Positions 27,648 to 43,417 of a stretch of 64,000 nt of DNA are shown here, one piece after another. The notes below the pieces were generated by a model. The model was given only the letters and a program-made list of their open reading frames with translations. It had not been told where the DNA came from and made no database searches. Both the position numbers and the translations under genes were made by a program. Origin of the DNA: Ianthella basta. Taxonomy: Eukaryota > Porifera > Demospongiae > Verongiida > Ianthellidae. The stretch spans positions 1,337,001 through 1,401,000 of the forward strand of contig OZ025868.1 of the NCBI GenBank assembly GCA_964019415.1. The letters run 5' to 3'. Every line of letters begins with the position of its first letter. The stretch's first letter is position 1.

Positions 27648-27772
27648 TACATACATACATACATACGTCGGCCTATTACAGCACCGGGGCTACATACAAG
27701 AAGCTATAGTGTACACATGTCCAATGAAAGTTGTGCAATATCAGTAAGTTGGTAGTTGCATGGCCTATGTAG

Positions 27773-29928
27773 CTAGTTGATTCGCTTCCTCCATTCGTCT
27801 CTGTCAGCAGCACATATTGAGATTTCTGCAGCAGTCATATGTCCTCCCAGATCACTAATGATTGTTTTGAGGAATGTCCTTCTGTTTCCCTGCCCCCTTC
27901 GCATAGGACCTGAGCCCTGCCAGAATACTAGGTCTGCCACTGGTTGGTATCTGTCTTTGATGCAGCGAGTAGCATGCCCAACAAAATGTAGGCGCCGGTC
28001 TCGTATGATGTCATCTGCTCGTGGTAGGTCTCCGTACAGCTCTACATTAGTGATGCGATCTCTCCAGTGCACGTTCAGGGCTTTGCGGAGCAAGTTAGAG
28101 TAGGTGCCACAGATTCTTGATGTCAGCTGCTCAGTCAAGGTCCAGGAATCTGCTCCATAAAGCAGAACACTCTCTACTGTGGCTTTGAATACTCTGATCT
28201 TAGTATTACAGCTGCACCCAGACTTCCACACCTTCCACAATTTGCTTGCTGCTTCGTATGCACATGCACAGCATACCACAAAGTCCTTGTTTGATGACAT
28301 AATCCAGCTGCCAAGGTACCTGAAATCAGCTACCTCAGCATTTTCCCCACCACTCACTCTCAGTATAGGGTGAGTGTCGCCAGAAAAGTCACCTATTCTG
28401 ATGTACTTGGTCTTCTTCATGTTGATGTGCAAGCCAACAGCAGCCGCATTCTCCTCAACTGCTGTGAGTAGGGTCTGTGCGTTGGCCGTGGTGCCAGACA
28501 GGAGGGCAATGTCGTCTGCAAAGTCCAAATCTGTCACATATTTGGCTGGGTGTCGACGCGATAGGCGCTTTTGGATCATGAATCCAACACTGTCATCTGG
28601 AATAGCAGCTCTGAGGACATAGTCCACAACAATGACAAACAGGTAGGGGGCCAGTGTATCACCTTGTAGGACACCTGCTTTCACTTGAAAGTCTGCACTG
28701 CAACCATCTACAGTCACCACTCGTGCGGCTGTTCCTGAGTACATCGACATTACTGCAGTTACTATCTTGGTGGAGAGACCGTAGTTGTACATGACTTCTT
28801 CCATTCTGGTTCTCGAGATGGAGTCAAATGCTTTTGAAAAGTCAATGAATGTAACCACACACTGGTATTCCTGCCTCACCGTACACTCTTCAATGATTCG
28901 CCGTAGGGCTAGGATATGTTGGACGGTAGATCTGCCTACGCGAAACCTATTCTGATTGGGTCGCAGCAAGGGTTCAACATGTGGTTGGATACGATTGAGC
29001 AATATCCTGTTGTACAGTTTAGCAGCGAGTGACATGAGTGCAATACCCCGATAGTTTGCACCACTAAGGCATCCCCCTTCTTGAAGATGGGAATGATGCC
29101 AGACACCTTCCATTCATCAGGCACCACTCCAGTCTCAAATGTTTGATTCAGTACTGGCAACAGGATCTCGTGTATGCCAGTGAGCTTAAGCAGCTCAGGT
29201 GGAATAGAGTCCATGCCACAGGCCTTTCCTGTCTTCAACTGTGAGGCGGCAGTCGCTATTTCATTTAGTGAGATGGAACCCTCATCAGTAGGCAGCATAC
29301 CCTCATGTACTTGCAGCACTGGCAGAGCAACATCTGGTGGTTTAGATGCTAAAAGCCGCATGAAGTGGTCACGCCACAGAGTCAGTCTGTCCTGCTGAGA
29401 GTCTGCTGCAATGCTACAAACTTGTCTACACTTCCTCCCTGTCATTCGAACCATCACTTTCCATGCAGCACTATGCTTTCCATCCTTGCTAGCCTGCTCC
29501 ACCTCACTGGCCATACTTGCGTAGAACACCTCCTCTTTGTCTACATACAGTTGTGCTAGAGATTTTGTTGCATCAGCCATCTTTTGCCTTGAGTCATCAC
29601 TTCTCACCTCCTTGTATGTTCTTTGAGCCTCCGCTACCAGATCACGCGCTGTGATGATGTCAGTGTCTAACCAAGGCTTGGAGCATACAAATTGTGGTTT
29701 GACTGGAAGATGAGTTTCACATGCAGTTTTGGCAGCAGCAACAAATAGCTCGTAAGATGGTGTATCCCCAGTGGCAGCACAAACATCGGACTCCACTAAC
29801 TCGGCAATGGGGGCCTCCTTCAACCTTGCATAATCTAAGGAGGGCACCCTGTTGGTCTTCTTTGGAGTAGCTAACTTCATGGTCACTCTAATTTTCATTA
29901 GTCGATGGTCTGATGCTGGAGCAACCAC
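27773..29928 (-). pseudogene. LINE-1 reverse transcriptase region, frameshifted
   Basis: The first frame (29,928-28,936) carries the end of the endonuclease (SDHRLMKIRV), a linker, and the RT entry motif CGMDSIPPELLK with VPDEWKVSGIIPIFKKGD. The second frame (29,113-27,773) carries ANYRGIALMSLAAKLYNRIL, the catalytic motif FIDFSKAFDS, GVLQGDTLAPYLF and DFADDIALLS, then thumb and C-terminal sequence to a stop at 27,773. The frames must be joined near 29,065, so one frameshift separates RT block 1 from block 2. FADD replaces the more common YADD, which is normal in several LINE clades. No RNase H domain is seen. Confidence 0.85.
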
Positions 29929-30030
29929 ACGGTATAGTTGGCAGTCAAGTACAGAGCTAGCAAACTTACGTCTTGTGAGGCAATGGTCGATTCTGGATTG
30001 AAATCTTTGTGGTCCACAATGGGTGTACCA

Positions 30031-30724
30031 CTAACTGCGAGGTTTATCCTTGGCACACTGGGCAGAGAATAGACCCTGCTCCTCCATAAACTCAGCCATT
30101 CGTTCTCCATTGTCAGAGGCACTTGAGTGTATTGGGAACTTACAGAAACGGGAGTCAAGTCGTGCATTCATATCACCAAGAACAAAGAGACGGCCTCTCT
30201 TAGGTAAGGGATCTATGGTCTGATGTAGCTGTGAGTAGAAGAGATCTTTAGTAGCCGAGTCAGCTACATTGGTAGGGGCATAGGCACAAACCAGATGAGT
30301 CCTAGGAGCTCCTTTAGTGTGGCCAGAAAACTGGAGTCGCATGACTCTATCTGACTTGTATTCTACTCTATCAAGACATTTGAAGGCTATTGGAGACACC
30401 AGAAACCCTATACCTCCTGAACCACTATCATCCGCAGTGTGGGTAACTAACCTCCATCCGCCTGGTAAATGCAAAACTCTAGTGTAGGAGCTTGGACTAC
30501 TGCTGTTAGAATGACATCCTGTGTTCTTGGATAGCACACACATCGATTCTCTTCTTCTCTAGAAATCCAACTAGCTCTTGCTGTCTCCACTTGGCCTTTA
30601 GAGTGCGAACGTTGTAAGTCGCGATGTTGGTGACGATTCTTGGACAAAACACTTTAGGCTTTCTTCCATAACCACTCTTGACCGGCGCTGTTGAAATTGC
30701 ACGACGCTCAGGGACGTCACCCAC
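30031..30724 (-). pseudogene. LINE-1 AP-endonuclease domain, frameshifted
   Basis: Two overlapping frames make up the domain. The first (from 30,724) has TYNVRTL and IDVCAIQEHR, matching the first two conserved endonuclease blocks. The second (from 30,543) has GGIGFLVS, LVCAYAPTN and LGDMNARL, the later catalytic blocks. The frames change near 30,530. The expected histidine block SDHRLM appears after another frame change, near 29,905. In this family the domain nicks target DNA to prime reverse transcription. Confidence 0.8.
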
Positions 30725-31494
30725 CTGAGCCAGCAGACACCAAGTGTGCTTACTCTACTGCCTCACCCATTAGAAGAGCACTCCAATTCGGCTGTATTTA
30801 GCCAAACTGTATGGATATCCTCCAACCTCTCCAGGGTGAGCCTGGTCCATCTGGGTCCCATGGAAAATGAGGCAAAGCTGGACGGAGAGGCCGCCAAGGG
30901 CCTCCAGGTGATGCCATGGTGGGCATCCTTCAGAAAGATGACGTATATATGTAATGAGGACAACATTGGACTGCTTCAGTTCAACACCACACAATCGGAG
31001 CAGAAGCTGCTGTTTTGTAATGGACAGAACTGGAAGGTCAGTATACAGTATAGGCTTGAGGGGCACATGCTGCTGCAATACTGTTGGATAATTATGCACA
31101 CTTGTTTGATCTCTCTTTATGTACAAAGTGCATCACTTTAACAGACTGTCCATCGCTGATGGAAGCAACTCCTGGGAAGTGAAGTGAATGACATGAGCTG
31201 TGGAAACATCTCCTTACATACCTTACATGCACACACTGATAGTGTGTAGGATATGAATGAGACCATGCATACAAGCTAGGATTATTGGATTCGTATCACT
31301 CTAATGGTTTAATTAATAGTCAGTGAGTGCATGATGTTGATGGACATATGTCTACAGGAAGGCTCCGTGCAATTCAGTGAACCTTGCAATTGTACCGCAT
31401 GCAATCTAAGGGCTTTCACCATTGTCACACTCCCCAGTTAACCATATTTATGCCTGACTCTTCTCCCTCCCCTCTTCCCTTGAGCTTGCCATCT

Positions 31495-31725
31495 ATCATA
31501 CATTACTCCCTCCCACCATCACTTCTCCACTGAACTGCATGAGCCCCAGTACCCCAGTGTGCTGTGCGTGAAGGTGTACAGCTCAACTTGGACTCGATGT
31601 TGTACAGAGTCCTAGTTGTTGATAGCACCCTCCACCATGCCAACCAACATCACTGTAACCAGCAAAATTAATGTATTTGGAACAGCATGGATCAACACTA
31701 CAGTGGGGGCCTTGTGTTAATTCTC
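31495..31725 (+). pseudogene. Relic of a receptor FN3-3 exon
   Basis: Recognisable pieces match exon 46,614-46,893 of receptor A2: ctcccaccatcacttctcc near the start, gtacagctcaacttgg, caccctccacc and tcaacactacagt near the end. Reading frame and splice acceptor are lost. An equivalent relic lies at 54,055-54,285, so the decay started before the cassette duplication. Confidence 0.65.
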
Positions 31726-32762
31726 CACATATATATGCAAGTGTCTTTTGCTCTCCCTTCACCCCCCCCCCCCCCCCATCTTCCTTCTCACATGCACTCC
31801 TGGTCTTTCAATTCTCCAGCAAGTAGCTAATTGCGGCACATGCACTACACAGTGCTGACTGTAGTGGTGCAAAGAATGGTAACAGCATATGCATCTTATT
31901 GAGTTACCCTTTGTCTGACAAGCTAGCTACGTATATATATATGTATACATACTGTAGTCCCAGCACTAAATGAACATCATGGTTACCATGACTATTATAG
32001 TTTCAAACTATGCACATTACAAGATTTAAATTAATTTTGTGCTATAGCTTACGAGAGACCTATTGATATTGGTGTGTGGCAAATCAAAAATTGTGCAGTT
32101 GCTTTGTGCTCATTTATTTCCAGAAGTGATAATTAATTTGTATACGCTTCAATTGTCATGGAGACAATGCACCACTCAACGCATGCACTTCAAGCCAACA
32201 GACCATGCACTTCCAGGTATCCGAAAGTCTACATGACAGCAAAATCTCAGCTAGCAGGTTATCAGCACAATCATTCAGGAATCCCATACCATCATTATGG
32301 GCCCTACGGAACCAGTAGCTAACCTTGCATGCATACTACTTATAAACTCACTCACCCCACAGCATGATAGCTTATTATTTGTATTCTTGTGCATGTCTAA
32401 TCTCTCTGCATGAGTCTGAAACAGTTGTCTATTGTACCATGTGTCCCTCAGCATGCTGGCAATCACGGTTTATCCACTGACTACATTTCCTCGTTTTTGT
32501 AACGTTGTCATTATCATATACATAAGGAAATATCCTTGCCAGTGTGTGTTGTGTGTCTGTGTACGTACATGCATGCATGTGTGAGTGCATGGGCGTTTTC
32601 TTTTCACTGTAATATAATTAGTTACTACAATTACTCTCTCGACAAATTTAAACTCTTACCAAATGTTCACTAACATTGATATGTATGTACTCAATTGTAC
32701 ATTGAATAGATGCATGTTGAATTTAGCTCTCTATTATCAAGCTGTTTGGGCATGTGTGACAC

Positions 32763-32948
32763 ATAGATCCTCCAGGAACTGCATGGGGCAGTCTCAGTGC
32801 AAGAGACACTGCATAATGATGTATATGGAGTCAATGTGTCTGGTGAAGGTGTGCAGAGAGCTGGAAAAGCACTTAGGGACTCACTTCATGGTTGAGATTC
32901 TAGAAAGAGTGGAGTGCTCGCACAGACACATGAAAGAAGTGGTAAGGA
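32763..32948 (+). other. Conserved short coding-like block of unknown nature (copy 1)
   Basis: A frame containing EKHLGTHFMVEILERVECS is preserved, with changes, at 56,175-56,305 (EEHLGTHFMVEILGKVECS). A plausible donor (gtggtaag) follows in both copies. I do not recognise a domain. Upstream, the second copy has extra bases, so the exon structure is not shared. It may be a decayed exon or conserved UTR. Confidence 0.3.
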
Positions 32949-32960
32949 GATGAGACAGGG

Positions 32961-33239
<279 letters not shown>

Positions 33240-33718
33240 ACCTGGCCAGGTTATGGGACATGTCCATCCACAACCTGAACAGGGTGTTGAGCCACCATGG
33301 CGAAAGGGGTCACAATTCACCCCTGCCCAAAATGTGACACTGCACTGCTGGCAGTGCCAGTGATAGAACACATCTTGAGCCAGCATTGAGAGGAATAGCT
33401 ATGGTTTGGAGCCAGAGTTCAGCTACTCAAGTTTACTTGACTAAATTGCACATCTTGGAGTTGATGTCTTCTATAAATTTAGACAGCTGCAGCTGTATGT
33501 GTTATAACAAGTCTGCGTATTGTGTTATATATATGAAATTGTGTATTCTTGTCTTGCGTGCCCTTTGAACTATTGCTGACACTGTATATGATATGATATG
33601 ATATTATTATTTAAGTGCACCGTGTTGTATAATACAAACACTAGGGTGTCAGCCCCATGCAGCACTATAATATAATTAAATGTAACAGTGTCAAAAGAAT
33701 CACAATGGGCATAGTTCT

Positions 33719-35797
33719 TTAAGGGCAGCTTGTCCTTTTCTGCCACATCCTCTGCAGCGCCTTCCGCACTCTTCCATCTTTGCATGCCTCCTCCAGTACC
33801 CATATCACCCTGTCATCATCCTTCATGCTCTCCCATCCCACCACTATCTCATTCATCAGCCTTGCCATTTCTCTCCTCTCTTCTGCCACAAATACACACC
33901 GGCACACAAAGTGCTTGACATCTTCCACTTCACCACTGTCACAGTTCTTACAAAGTCGTTCGCCCCTACTTAACCCACACCATCTGCCAGTTTCTACCCT
34001 TAATTCTGCTGTTCCCCCTCGTAGTTTCACCATCATCCTCCTTTGCATCTTACACTCTATCTCCACACACCGCGCCTTGCATTCAGCATCCATTAAACTC
34101 CCAATCACTTCCAGCTTTGGCCGTTCCCTAGCTGCTTCCCTCCATACTTCTCTCACTTCCCTCCATGCTATGTCCTTCAACACCTGCTTTACTTCTTTCA
34201 ATGTCAACCCACTCACGGCCTCAGCATCTAACCCCTTCCATTTGAACCTCACCAAACTTTGTTGTAGCTCTTTCACCCACCGTACTTTACACCCTACTTC
34301 CAAGGCTTCAAGCATCACAACTTTCAATAACCTGCCATCAGTCATCCTCATTACCTGTACCCAGAACTCAATACTTCCCTTCATTGCCACCCATTTCATT
34401 GGTAGCATGTTCATCTCAAATTGCAGGGAGACCAAAGGGTGTAGTCTCCCCACCCCTAAAAAGATTCTTGCCGCCCGCATCTGCACATTTTCAACTGGCC
34501 CGAGTTGTGCTCCACAACCCCATACCTCTGCCCCATACAATAGCACAGACTCAACGAGAGATTCCATCAGCCTCACAAAGGTAGCTCCTCTCACTTCCCC
34601 CACAGTGGCCCTGCACCTTCTGAGCCAGTCACTTAGTGCTCTTGCTCCCGCCTTTCCTCTCTCCTCCACCATTCTCGTACCTTGCAGGTGCTCATCAATC
34701 ACACACCCAAGATACTTGTACTCCTGCACCACTGCAATCTCTTCACCTCCAACATCAAACTTCTCCTCCGTCCTTTTCATACCTGTCCTTCTCACATGCA
34801 TTACCCCGCATTTTTCCACATTCACTTCAACTGACCATTCATTACACCATTCTACTAATGTGTTCAACCCATGCTTCATAGATTTTTCATCCTCTGCAAG
34901 AATCACTGCGTCATCTGCATACAACAACACTGAGATTAGCTGACCCCTGCACTTTACCCCCACTCCTGCCTCTTTCAGCTTAGTTATCAGTGAATTGATA
35001 TACAAGGAGAATAACAGTGGCGAAAGGATGCATCCCTGTCTCAACCCACATGTTACTTTGAAAGGTTCACTTCGTCCCTCTCCCACCTTCACTTCACAAC
35101 TCACATCCTCATAAACTGCCTTTAGGAAAGCTGAGAGGCGACCTCCTAACCCCATTCCCTCTAAACACCTCCACAACTTCCCTCTGTCCACCCTGTCATA
35201 TGCCTTCTTAAAGTCAATAAAACTGGCAAACATCCCTGTCTTTGTCACTGCTTTCACCTGCCCCAATAATACCAAAGTCATTAACTGATCTCTGCACCCT
35301 CTTCCTTTTCTAAACCCTCCCTGCTCCTCTGCCACCAGCTTCCTTTCTTCAACTACGTGCACCAACCTATTCTGAGCAATACTGCACATCGCCTTATAAG
35401 CAACTGGCAGTAATGAAATGCCCCGGAAATCCTCTGTCTTGCATACCCCACTTCTACTCCTCTTTGGTATGGGGACCACGGTGCTTCTTCGCCATTCCGA
35501 GGGAACCATCCCATTCTTCCAGCACCAACTGAAGAGGCTACACCAAAAATCCACCAGGACATCACTGCATACCATTTCAGCCGTTAGCCTATCACTCCCA
35601 GGGGCTGCTTTCCGCTTCAAAGTGTCCAAAGCCTGCTTCACTTCTTCTCTTGTCACATCTTCATTTAACAATTCATTCCCCCCATTTACCTCTTCTCCCC
35701 CTTCATCTCCCTGAACCTCTGATCTTCCCCCCTCATTCAACACATTTTGAAAGTATCTCTTCCATACCCCTACGGCTTCCTTACCCTGTCTCACCAC
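33719..35797 (-). CDS. LINE-2 ORF2, reverse transcriptase half
   Basis: About 690 codons without interruption. Motifs in order: PGSDRLTAEM, VPSEWRRSTVVPIPK, EDFRGISLLPVAYK, GGFRKGRGCRDQL, the catalytic FIDFKKAYDRVDR, CGLRQGCILSPLLF, the catalytic LLYADDAVIL, and a thumb region with YKYLGC. The C-terminus has LCKNC followed by KHFVC, a C-x2-C...H-x3-C arrangement typical of LINE zinc knuckles. No RNase H domain is seen. Known role: copies its own RNA at the nick made by the endonuclease. The region up to about 36,000 belongs to the same ORF2 but is out of frame by one base. Confidence 0.85.
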   Translation of the reverse strand: MVRQGKEAVGVWKRYFQNVLNEGGRSEVQGDEGGEEVNGGNELLNEDVTREEVKQALDTLKRKAAPGSDRLTAEMVCSDVLVDFWCSLFSWCWKNGMVPSEWRRSTVVPIPKRSRSGVCKTEDFRGISLLPVAYKAMCSIAQNRLVHVVEERKLVAEEQGGFRKGRGCRDQLMTLVLLGQVKAVTKTGMFASFIDFKKAYDRVDRGKLWRCLEGMGLGGRLSAFLKAVYEDVSCEVKVGEGRSEPFKVTCGLRQGCILSPLLFSLYINSLITKLKEAGVGVKCRGQLISVLLYADDAVILAEDEKSMKHGLNTLVEWCNEWSVEVNVEKCGVMHVRRTGMKRTEEKFDVGGEEIAVVQEYKYLGCVIDEHLQGTRMVEERGKAGARALSDWLRRCRATVGEVRGATFVRLMESLVESVLLYGAEVWGCGAQLGPVENVQMRAARIFLGVGRLHPLVSLQFEMNMLPMKWVAMKGSIEFWVQVMRMTDGRLLKVVMLEALEVGCKVRWVKELQQSLVRFKWKGLDAEAVSGLTLKEVKQVLKDIAWREVREVWREAARERPKLEVIGSLMDAECKARCVEIECKMQRRMMVKLRGGTAELRVETGRWCGLSRGERLCKNCDSGEVEDVKHFVCRCVFVAEERREMARLMNEIVVGWESMKDDDRVIWVLEEACKDGRVRKALQRMWQKRTSCP

Positions 35798-35916
35798 ACC
35801 CAGCTCATCATATACCTTACCAATGTCACTCCTCTTTTTTTACCGTTTGTCAAGCCCAGCTTTCTTGCCATTCTCCACCACTTCTTAGGATTTCTTATCA
35901 CTCTATCCAGTTCATT

Positions 35917-37236
35917 TCATCTGCTTTCATCAAAACTTCTCTTCGCTCTACTCACTGCTTTCTTATATTCCCTTCTCTTCTCAACATAGTCTCTCCTTTT
36001 CCCCCTCTTTGCATCACTACCATTACACTCCAACCACTCTCTCTCTGCCCTGTGGAAAGCCTTCCTCAGTTTGGCAATCTCTTTGGTGAACCATGGTTGC
36101 CCACCTTTACCTCTCTTCACCTTCATCTCTACCAATCCCTGTCTCATCATCTCTGTCAATTCTCCGTATATTTCATCAATCACTTCCTGGTCATTCCCTG
36201 CTGTTTCCACTTTATCCGTCAACAACCTCACCCTCTCCACCTCACCTTCCAAGTATCCCTCTGGGACCGCGTACCGCTTTACCATGCCATCTTTAAGTTC
36301 ACCTTCCTCCTTGCCTTCTTCCATCCCACTAACCCAGTCAGTTGCAACCTCCCAGCTCATAAGGGAGTGGTCAGGTGTTCTAGTGACCACCCCTCTGCAA
36401 TCCATCTCCTCCACACTCTCTGACATGGTTGTCACCTTGAAATTTTCAATGATATGAAAATTCTCCTTGCTGACCAGGCAGTAGTCGACCACTGAACATC
36501 CCTTGCCAGAGACACAAGTGAATGCATCCCTTCCCTTCCTCCCATTCACCTCTGTCATACTTGTACTTCGGAGGAAGTCCACCAATGCTTCGCCTTGACT
36601 GTTCTTCACCCCATCAATCACTTTTCTAGGAGGGATGCCATCCCTGTCTGTATTAAGTTCCCCACATCTAGCGTTGAAATCTCCACAGATTATCAGAGGC
36701 CCCTGTGAGCAAAACTTTGCCACCTGTTCAGATAGCAGCTGGAGGGTTTCCTCTGCCCCCTGTCCCCGGCTTGAGGACTCAGGTGGGATGTAGCATGCTG
36801 CCAATATCAGAGTGTCTTCATTCCCTTGACTTAACTTCACCCATAGAATATCCTCAATGTCTGCGTCTATGACTTCCACTGCCCACTTCTCCAGCACCTC
36901 TTCCCGAACCAACAGACCAACCCCACCTGAACCCTTCACTGCCTTCCTATGGAGGTTTCTTCTATTCCGCCCAAACCACCTATATCCTTCCACAGCAATC
37001 TCCTCCTCTCCCCTCAACCAAGTTTCCACCAATGCCACCACATCTGGCTTGTAGAAATCTATCACCTTTGCCCTCATATCATGCCCTTCCCTCATTTTCT
37101 CCATTTCACCACCACCTCTTCCCCACCCACAAACATTCCAACACATCATACTCAACCTCCCCTCACCTCTGGTCCCAACATCTGCAAACAATCCCTCTTC
37201 CTCCCCTCCCCCTGCCACCTCACCAGTAGCTTTCAC
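35917..37236 (-). CDS. LINE-2 ORF2, AP-endonuclease half
   Basis: The open frame starts at the ORF1 stop; its first ATG is codon 30 (37,149). Endonuclease motifs in order: CWNVCGW, ALVETWL, GSGGVGLLVRE, LAACYIPP, ICGDFNARCG, VDYCLVS and TPDHSLMSW. All catalytic blocks (Asn, Glu, Asp/Asn, Asp, His) are present, so the domain appears competent. A linker rich in Lys, Arg and Glu follows. The frame ends at TGA (35,919-35,917), after KRSFDESR, before the RT. The stop and a frameshift at an A7 run about 60 nt further on are all that separates it from the RT half. Confidence 0.8.
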   Translation of the reverse strand: MKATGEVAGGGEEEGLFADVGTRGEGRLSMMCWNVCGWGRGGGEMEKMREGHDMRAKVIDFYKPDVVALVETWLRGEEEIAVEGYRWFGRNRRNLHRKAVKGSGGVGLLVREEVLEKWAVEVIDADIEDILWVKLSQGNEDTLILAACYIPPESSSRGQGAEETLQLLSEQVAKFCSQGPLIICGDFNARCGELNTDRDGIPPRKVIDGVKNSQGEALVDFLRSTSMTEVNGRKGRDAFTCVSGKGCSVVDYCLVSKENFHIIENFKVTTMSESVEEMDCRGVVTRTPDHSLMSWEVATDWVSGMEEGKEEGELKDGMVKRYAVPEGYLEGEVERVRLLTDKVETAGNDQEVIDEIYGELTEMMRQGLVEMKVKRGKGGQPWFTKEIAKLRKAFHRAEREWLECNGSDAKRGKRRDYVEKRREYKKAVSRAKRSFDESR

Positions 37237-38354
37237 CTGTGCCCCTCCGACACAGGTTCCATCGCTAAAAAATCACGCTCTCCTCTTCCAACTTTCTGCC
37301 ACCGCCAATACTTATGCTTCCACTGCTCATCCAATGTCAATAGATCCCTCTCTTGGGCTTTCACAACAAACCACCACACCTTCTTTTCCTTCCACTGACC
37401 CACGTGCTTACTAATGAAGAACCTAGAAGACATCTTCCCCACTACCCTGACCATCTCCTTCGCAATTTCATTGCAGGACTCTCTCTTCCGGGTTCCCCAC
37501 ACTTTTCGCACCCCTGAAACATATTTGGCTGACTTCTCCCTTCCTACACTCTTTGGACTGTTCCCCCCACAGTCATTTTGCCTCTCACTACTTTCCTGAC
37601 CAGATCTCTGTAGGCATGTTGCCTGTTTCTCTCGCTCATCTGACACTACCATCTTTTCCACCTTATCACCTGTCACCCCTTCACTCTGTGTCATACACTC
37701 CAACACCTCCTCTCTCTGGGACCCTCCTAAGCCCAGGCCTCTCAATCTCTCATTCTCCACTCTCATTTCATCCATTTCACTCTTCATCATGCTCATTTCT
37801 CCCCTCAACCCCCCTACTTCTTTGCGCAATTGCACCAGACAAGCAGACAAGCAAAAATAGCAAACAAAGGATTTCCCCTCCATCACTCCGGCATCCTCTT
37901 TCATTCCCAGGCATCTGATGTGAGACCATCCTTCACAAATCTCGCAGCACACCATTTCCCCTGACTATACTTCACGAGTACAGAGACATCTAATTGCTTC
38001 GTCCCTGGTCTCCCCTAGTCCTGGCTCACCTTCCTTCACAAGACTCACTTTGCCATCACCACTCCTTCCATCGGTCCCTTCGTCACTCACATAATCAACC
38101 CCTTCTCCAACCACACCATCGACTACTTCCTCCAACTGTCCACCAATCTTGCTCGCGATCTTTGTCCCAATCCCGTCTCCGCTCTTTTTCTCGACCCCTT
38201 CTGCGGTCCTACCATCGATATTGTGAATAATCTCCTTTCTCTCTTGTCCTCTTCTCTTCTGAATCACCCTCCCTACTGATCTTTTCTCTCTTCGCTCACA
38301 GTCGCCCATCAAATCTTTTGTCAATTTACGTGCTCTCACGTTCGAGGCCGCCAT
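37233..38354 (-). pseudogene. LINE-2 ORF1: PHD finger plus coiled coil, one in-frame TAG
   Basis: Two pieces in the same frame are separated by a single TAG at 37,965-37,967. The N-terminal 129 codons are basic and end in RCLCTREV. After the stop comes CCEICEGWSHIRC and, further on, SFVCYFC. Across the stop this gives the C-x-C, C-x2-C, H-x2-C, C-x2-C spacing of a PHD zinc finger. A heptad-like stretch (LRKEVGGLRGEMSMMKSEMD) suggests a coiled coil. PHD-bearing ORF1 proteins are known from some LINE clades and are thought to bind chromatin or RNA. The ORF1 stop (TGA, 37,235-37,233) overlaps the start of the ORF2 open frame by four bases (GTGA), so ORF2 may be made by reinitiation. Confidence 0.75.
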
Positions 38355-38368
38355 CTTAATCGTATATG

Positions 38369-38429
38369 TCTAGCTAGACAGTCCCGATAACGCCCAGTGC
38401 TTTTATTGGGGCGGTCTAGCCAGCCAGAC
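38369..38429. repeat. MITE-like inverted repeat upstream of A1 (left arm damaged)
   Basis: Aligns with the 72-bp inverted repeat 56,952-57,023 upstream of B1. The right arm (gcggtctagccagccagact) is intact; the left arm keeps only ctagctagac next to the LINE-2 end. Confidence 0.6.
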
Positions 38430-38491
38430 TATCTCCTCCTGGGAGTTGTAGCCTCTAGCAGCGTGGGCATTACTGGCTGTGGCTGAAACTG

Positions 38492-43417
<4,926 letters not shown>

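Larger units (their letters stand above)
27648..30732 (-). mobile_element. Complete but mutated APE-type non-LTR retrotransposon (LINE-1 of this window)
   Basis: The 3,085-bp element is bounded by a 10-bp direct repeat, GCAGACACCA, at 27,638-27,647 and 30,733-30,742. The 3' end (plus-strand left side) is an ATGT repeat tail rather than poly-A. A single coding region runs from a short 5' leader through an AP-endonuclease domain to a reverse transcriptase. At least three frameshifts break it (near 30,530, about 30,050-29,930, and about 29,065), so it cannot act on its own. The microsatellite tail and the compact single-ORF layout recall RTE-like or CR1-like clades; I cannot assign the clade without a tree. 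The insertion post-dates the cassette duplication, because the paralogous intron in B3 is empty. Confidence 0.85.
27557..31036 (+). pseudogene. Collagen-like pseudogene (cassette-1 copy of B3), split by a LINE
   Basis: Two exons are recognisable. 27,557-27,625 (69 nt) encodes a Gly-X-Y segment ending in PQGPPGRPGAQ with AG before it and GT after it. 30,835-31,036 corresponds to the 198-nt exon 53,406-53,603 of B3 but is 202 nt long. Three lesions are visible against B3: a TGA at 30,868-30,870 where B3 has CGC; a 4-nt insertion (tata) after gatgacgta; and a Gly-to-Ala change in the first exon that breaks the Gly-X-Y register (GEAQPG). A LINE sits in the intron between the exons. A further relic of the last B3 exon begins at 31,358. 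No 5' exons (signal peptide, Ig, EGF) occur in the window; the E1 array lies where they would be expected. I call this a dead copy of the Ig-EGF-collagen gene. Confidence 0.85.
31037..32960. other. Non-coding stretch with relics shared with 53,604-56,330
   Basis: No intact gene is seen. The stretch aligns piecewise with DNA after B3. It holds a relic of the B3 last exon (from 31,358), an FN3-exon relic (about 31,495-31,725), a C run near 31,765-31,777 and, at 32,071-32,100, the empty insertion site of element E3. An extra block of about 170 bp (31,880-32,070) has no counterpart in the second copy. Confidence 0.6.
33591..38361 (-). mobile_element. Nearly intact APE-type LINE with PHD-finger ORF1 (LINE-2 of this window)
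   Basis: The element is about 4.8 kb and encodes ORF1 (38,354-37,233) and ORF2 (37,236-33,719). The flanks GTATATG at 33,584-33,590 and 38,362-38,368 are a possible 7-bp target-site duplication, but short. Compared with the second cassette, foreign sequence begins right after ttgctgacac and ends just before ctagctagac, which supports these limits within a few bases. The 3' side has ATATC repeats. Only three coding lesions are visible: TAG in ORF1, TGA in ORF2, and a frameshift at an A7 run. It is therefore young and was possibly active recently. It lies in antisense about 130 bp upstream of the A1 start codon and interrupts the presumed promoter region. Confidence 0.85.

Noticed and set aside
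28374..28622. Plus-strand frames across LINE-1
   Set aside because: Shadows of the RT frame on the minus strand.
33780..37918. Long plus-strand frames rich in Ser, Pro and His
   Set aside because: They are the complement of the LINE-2 ORFs, which have full endonuclease and RT motifs on the minus strand.
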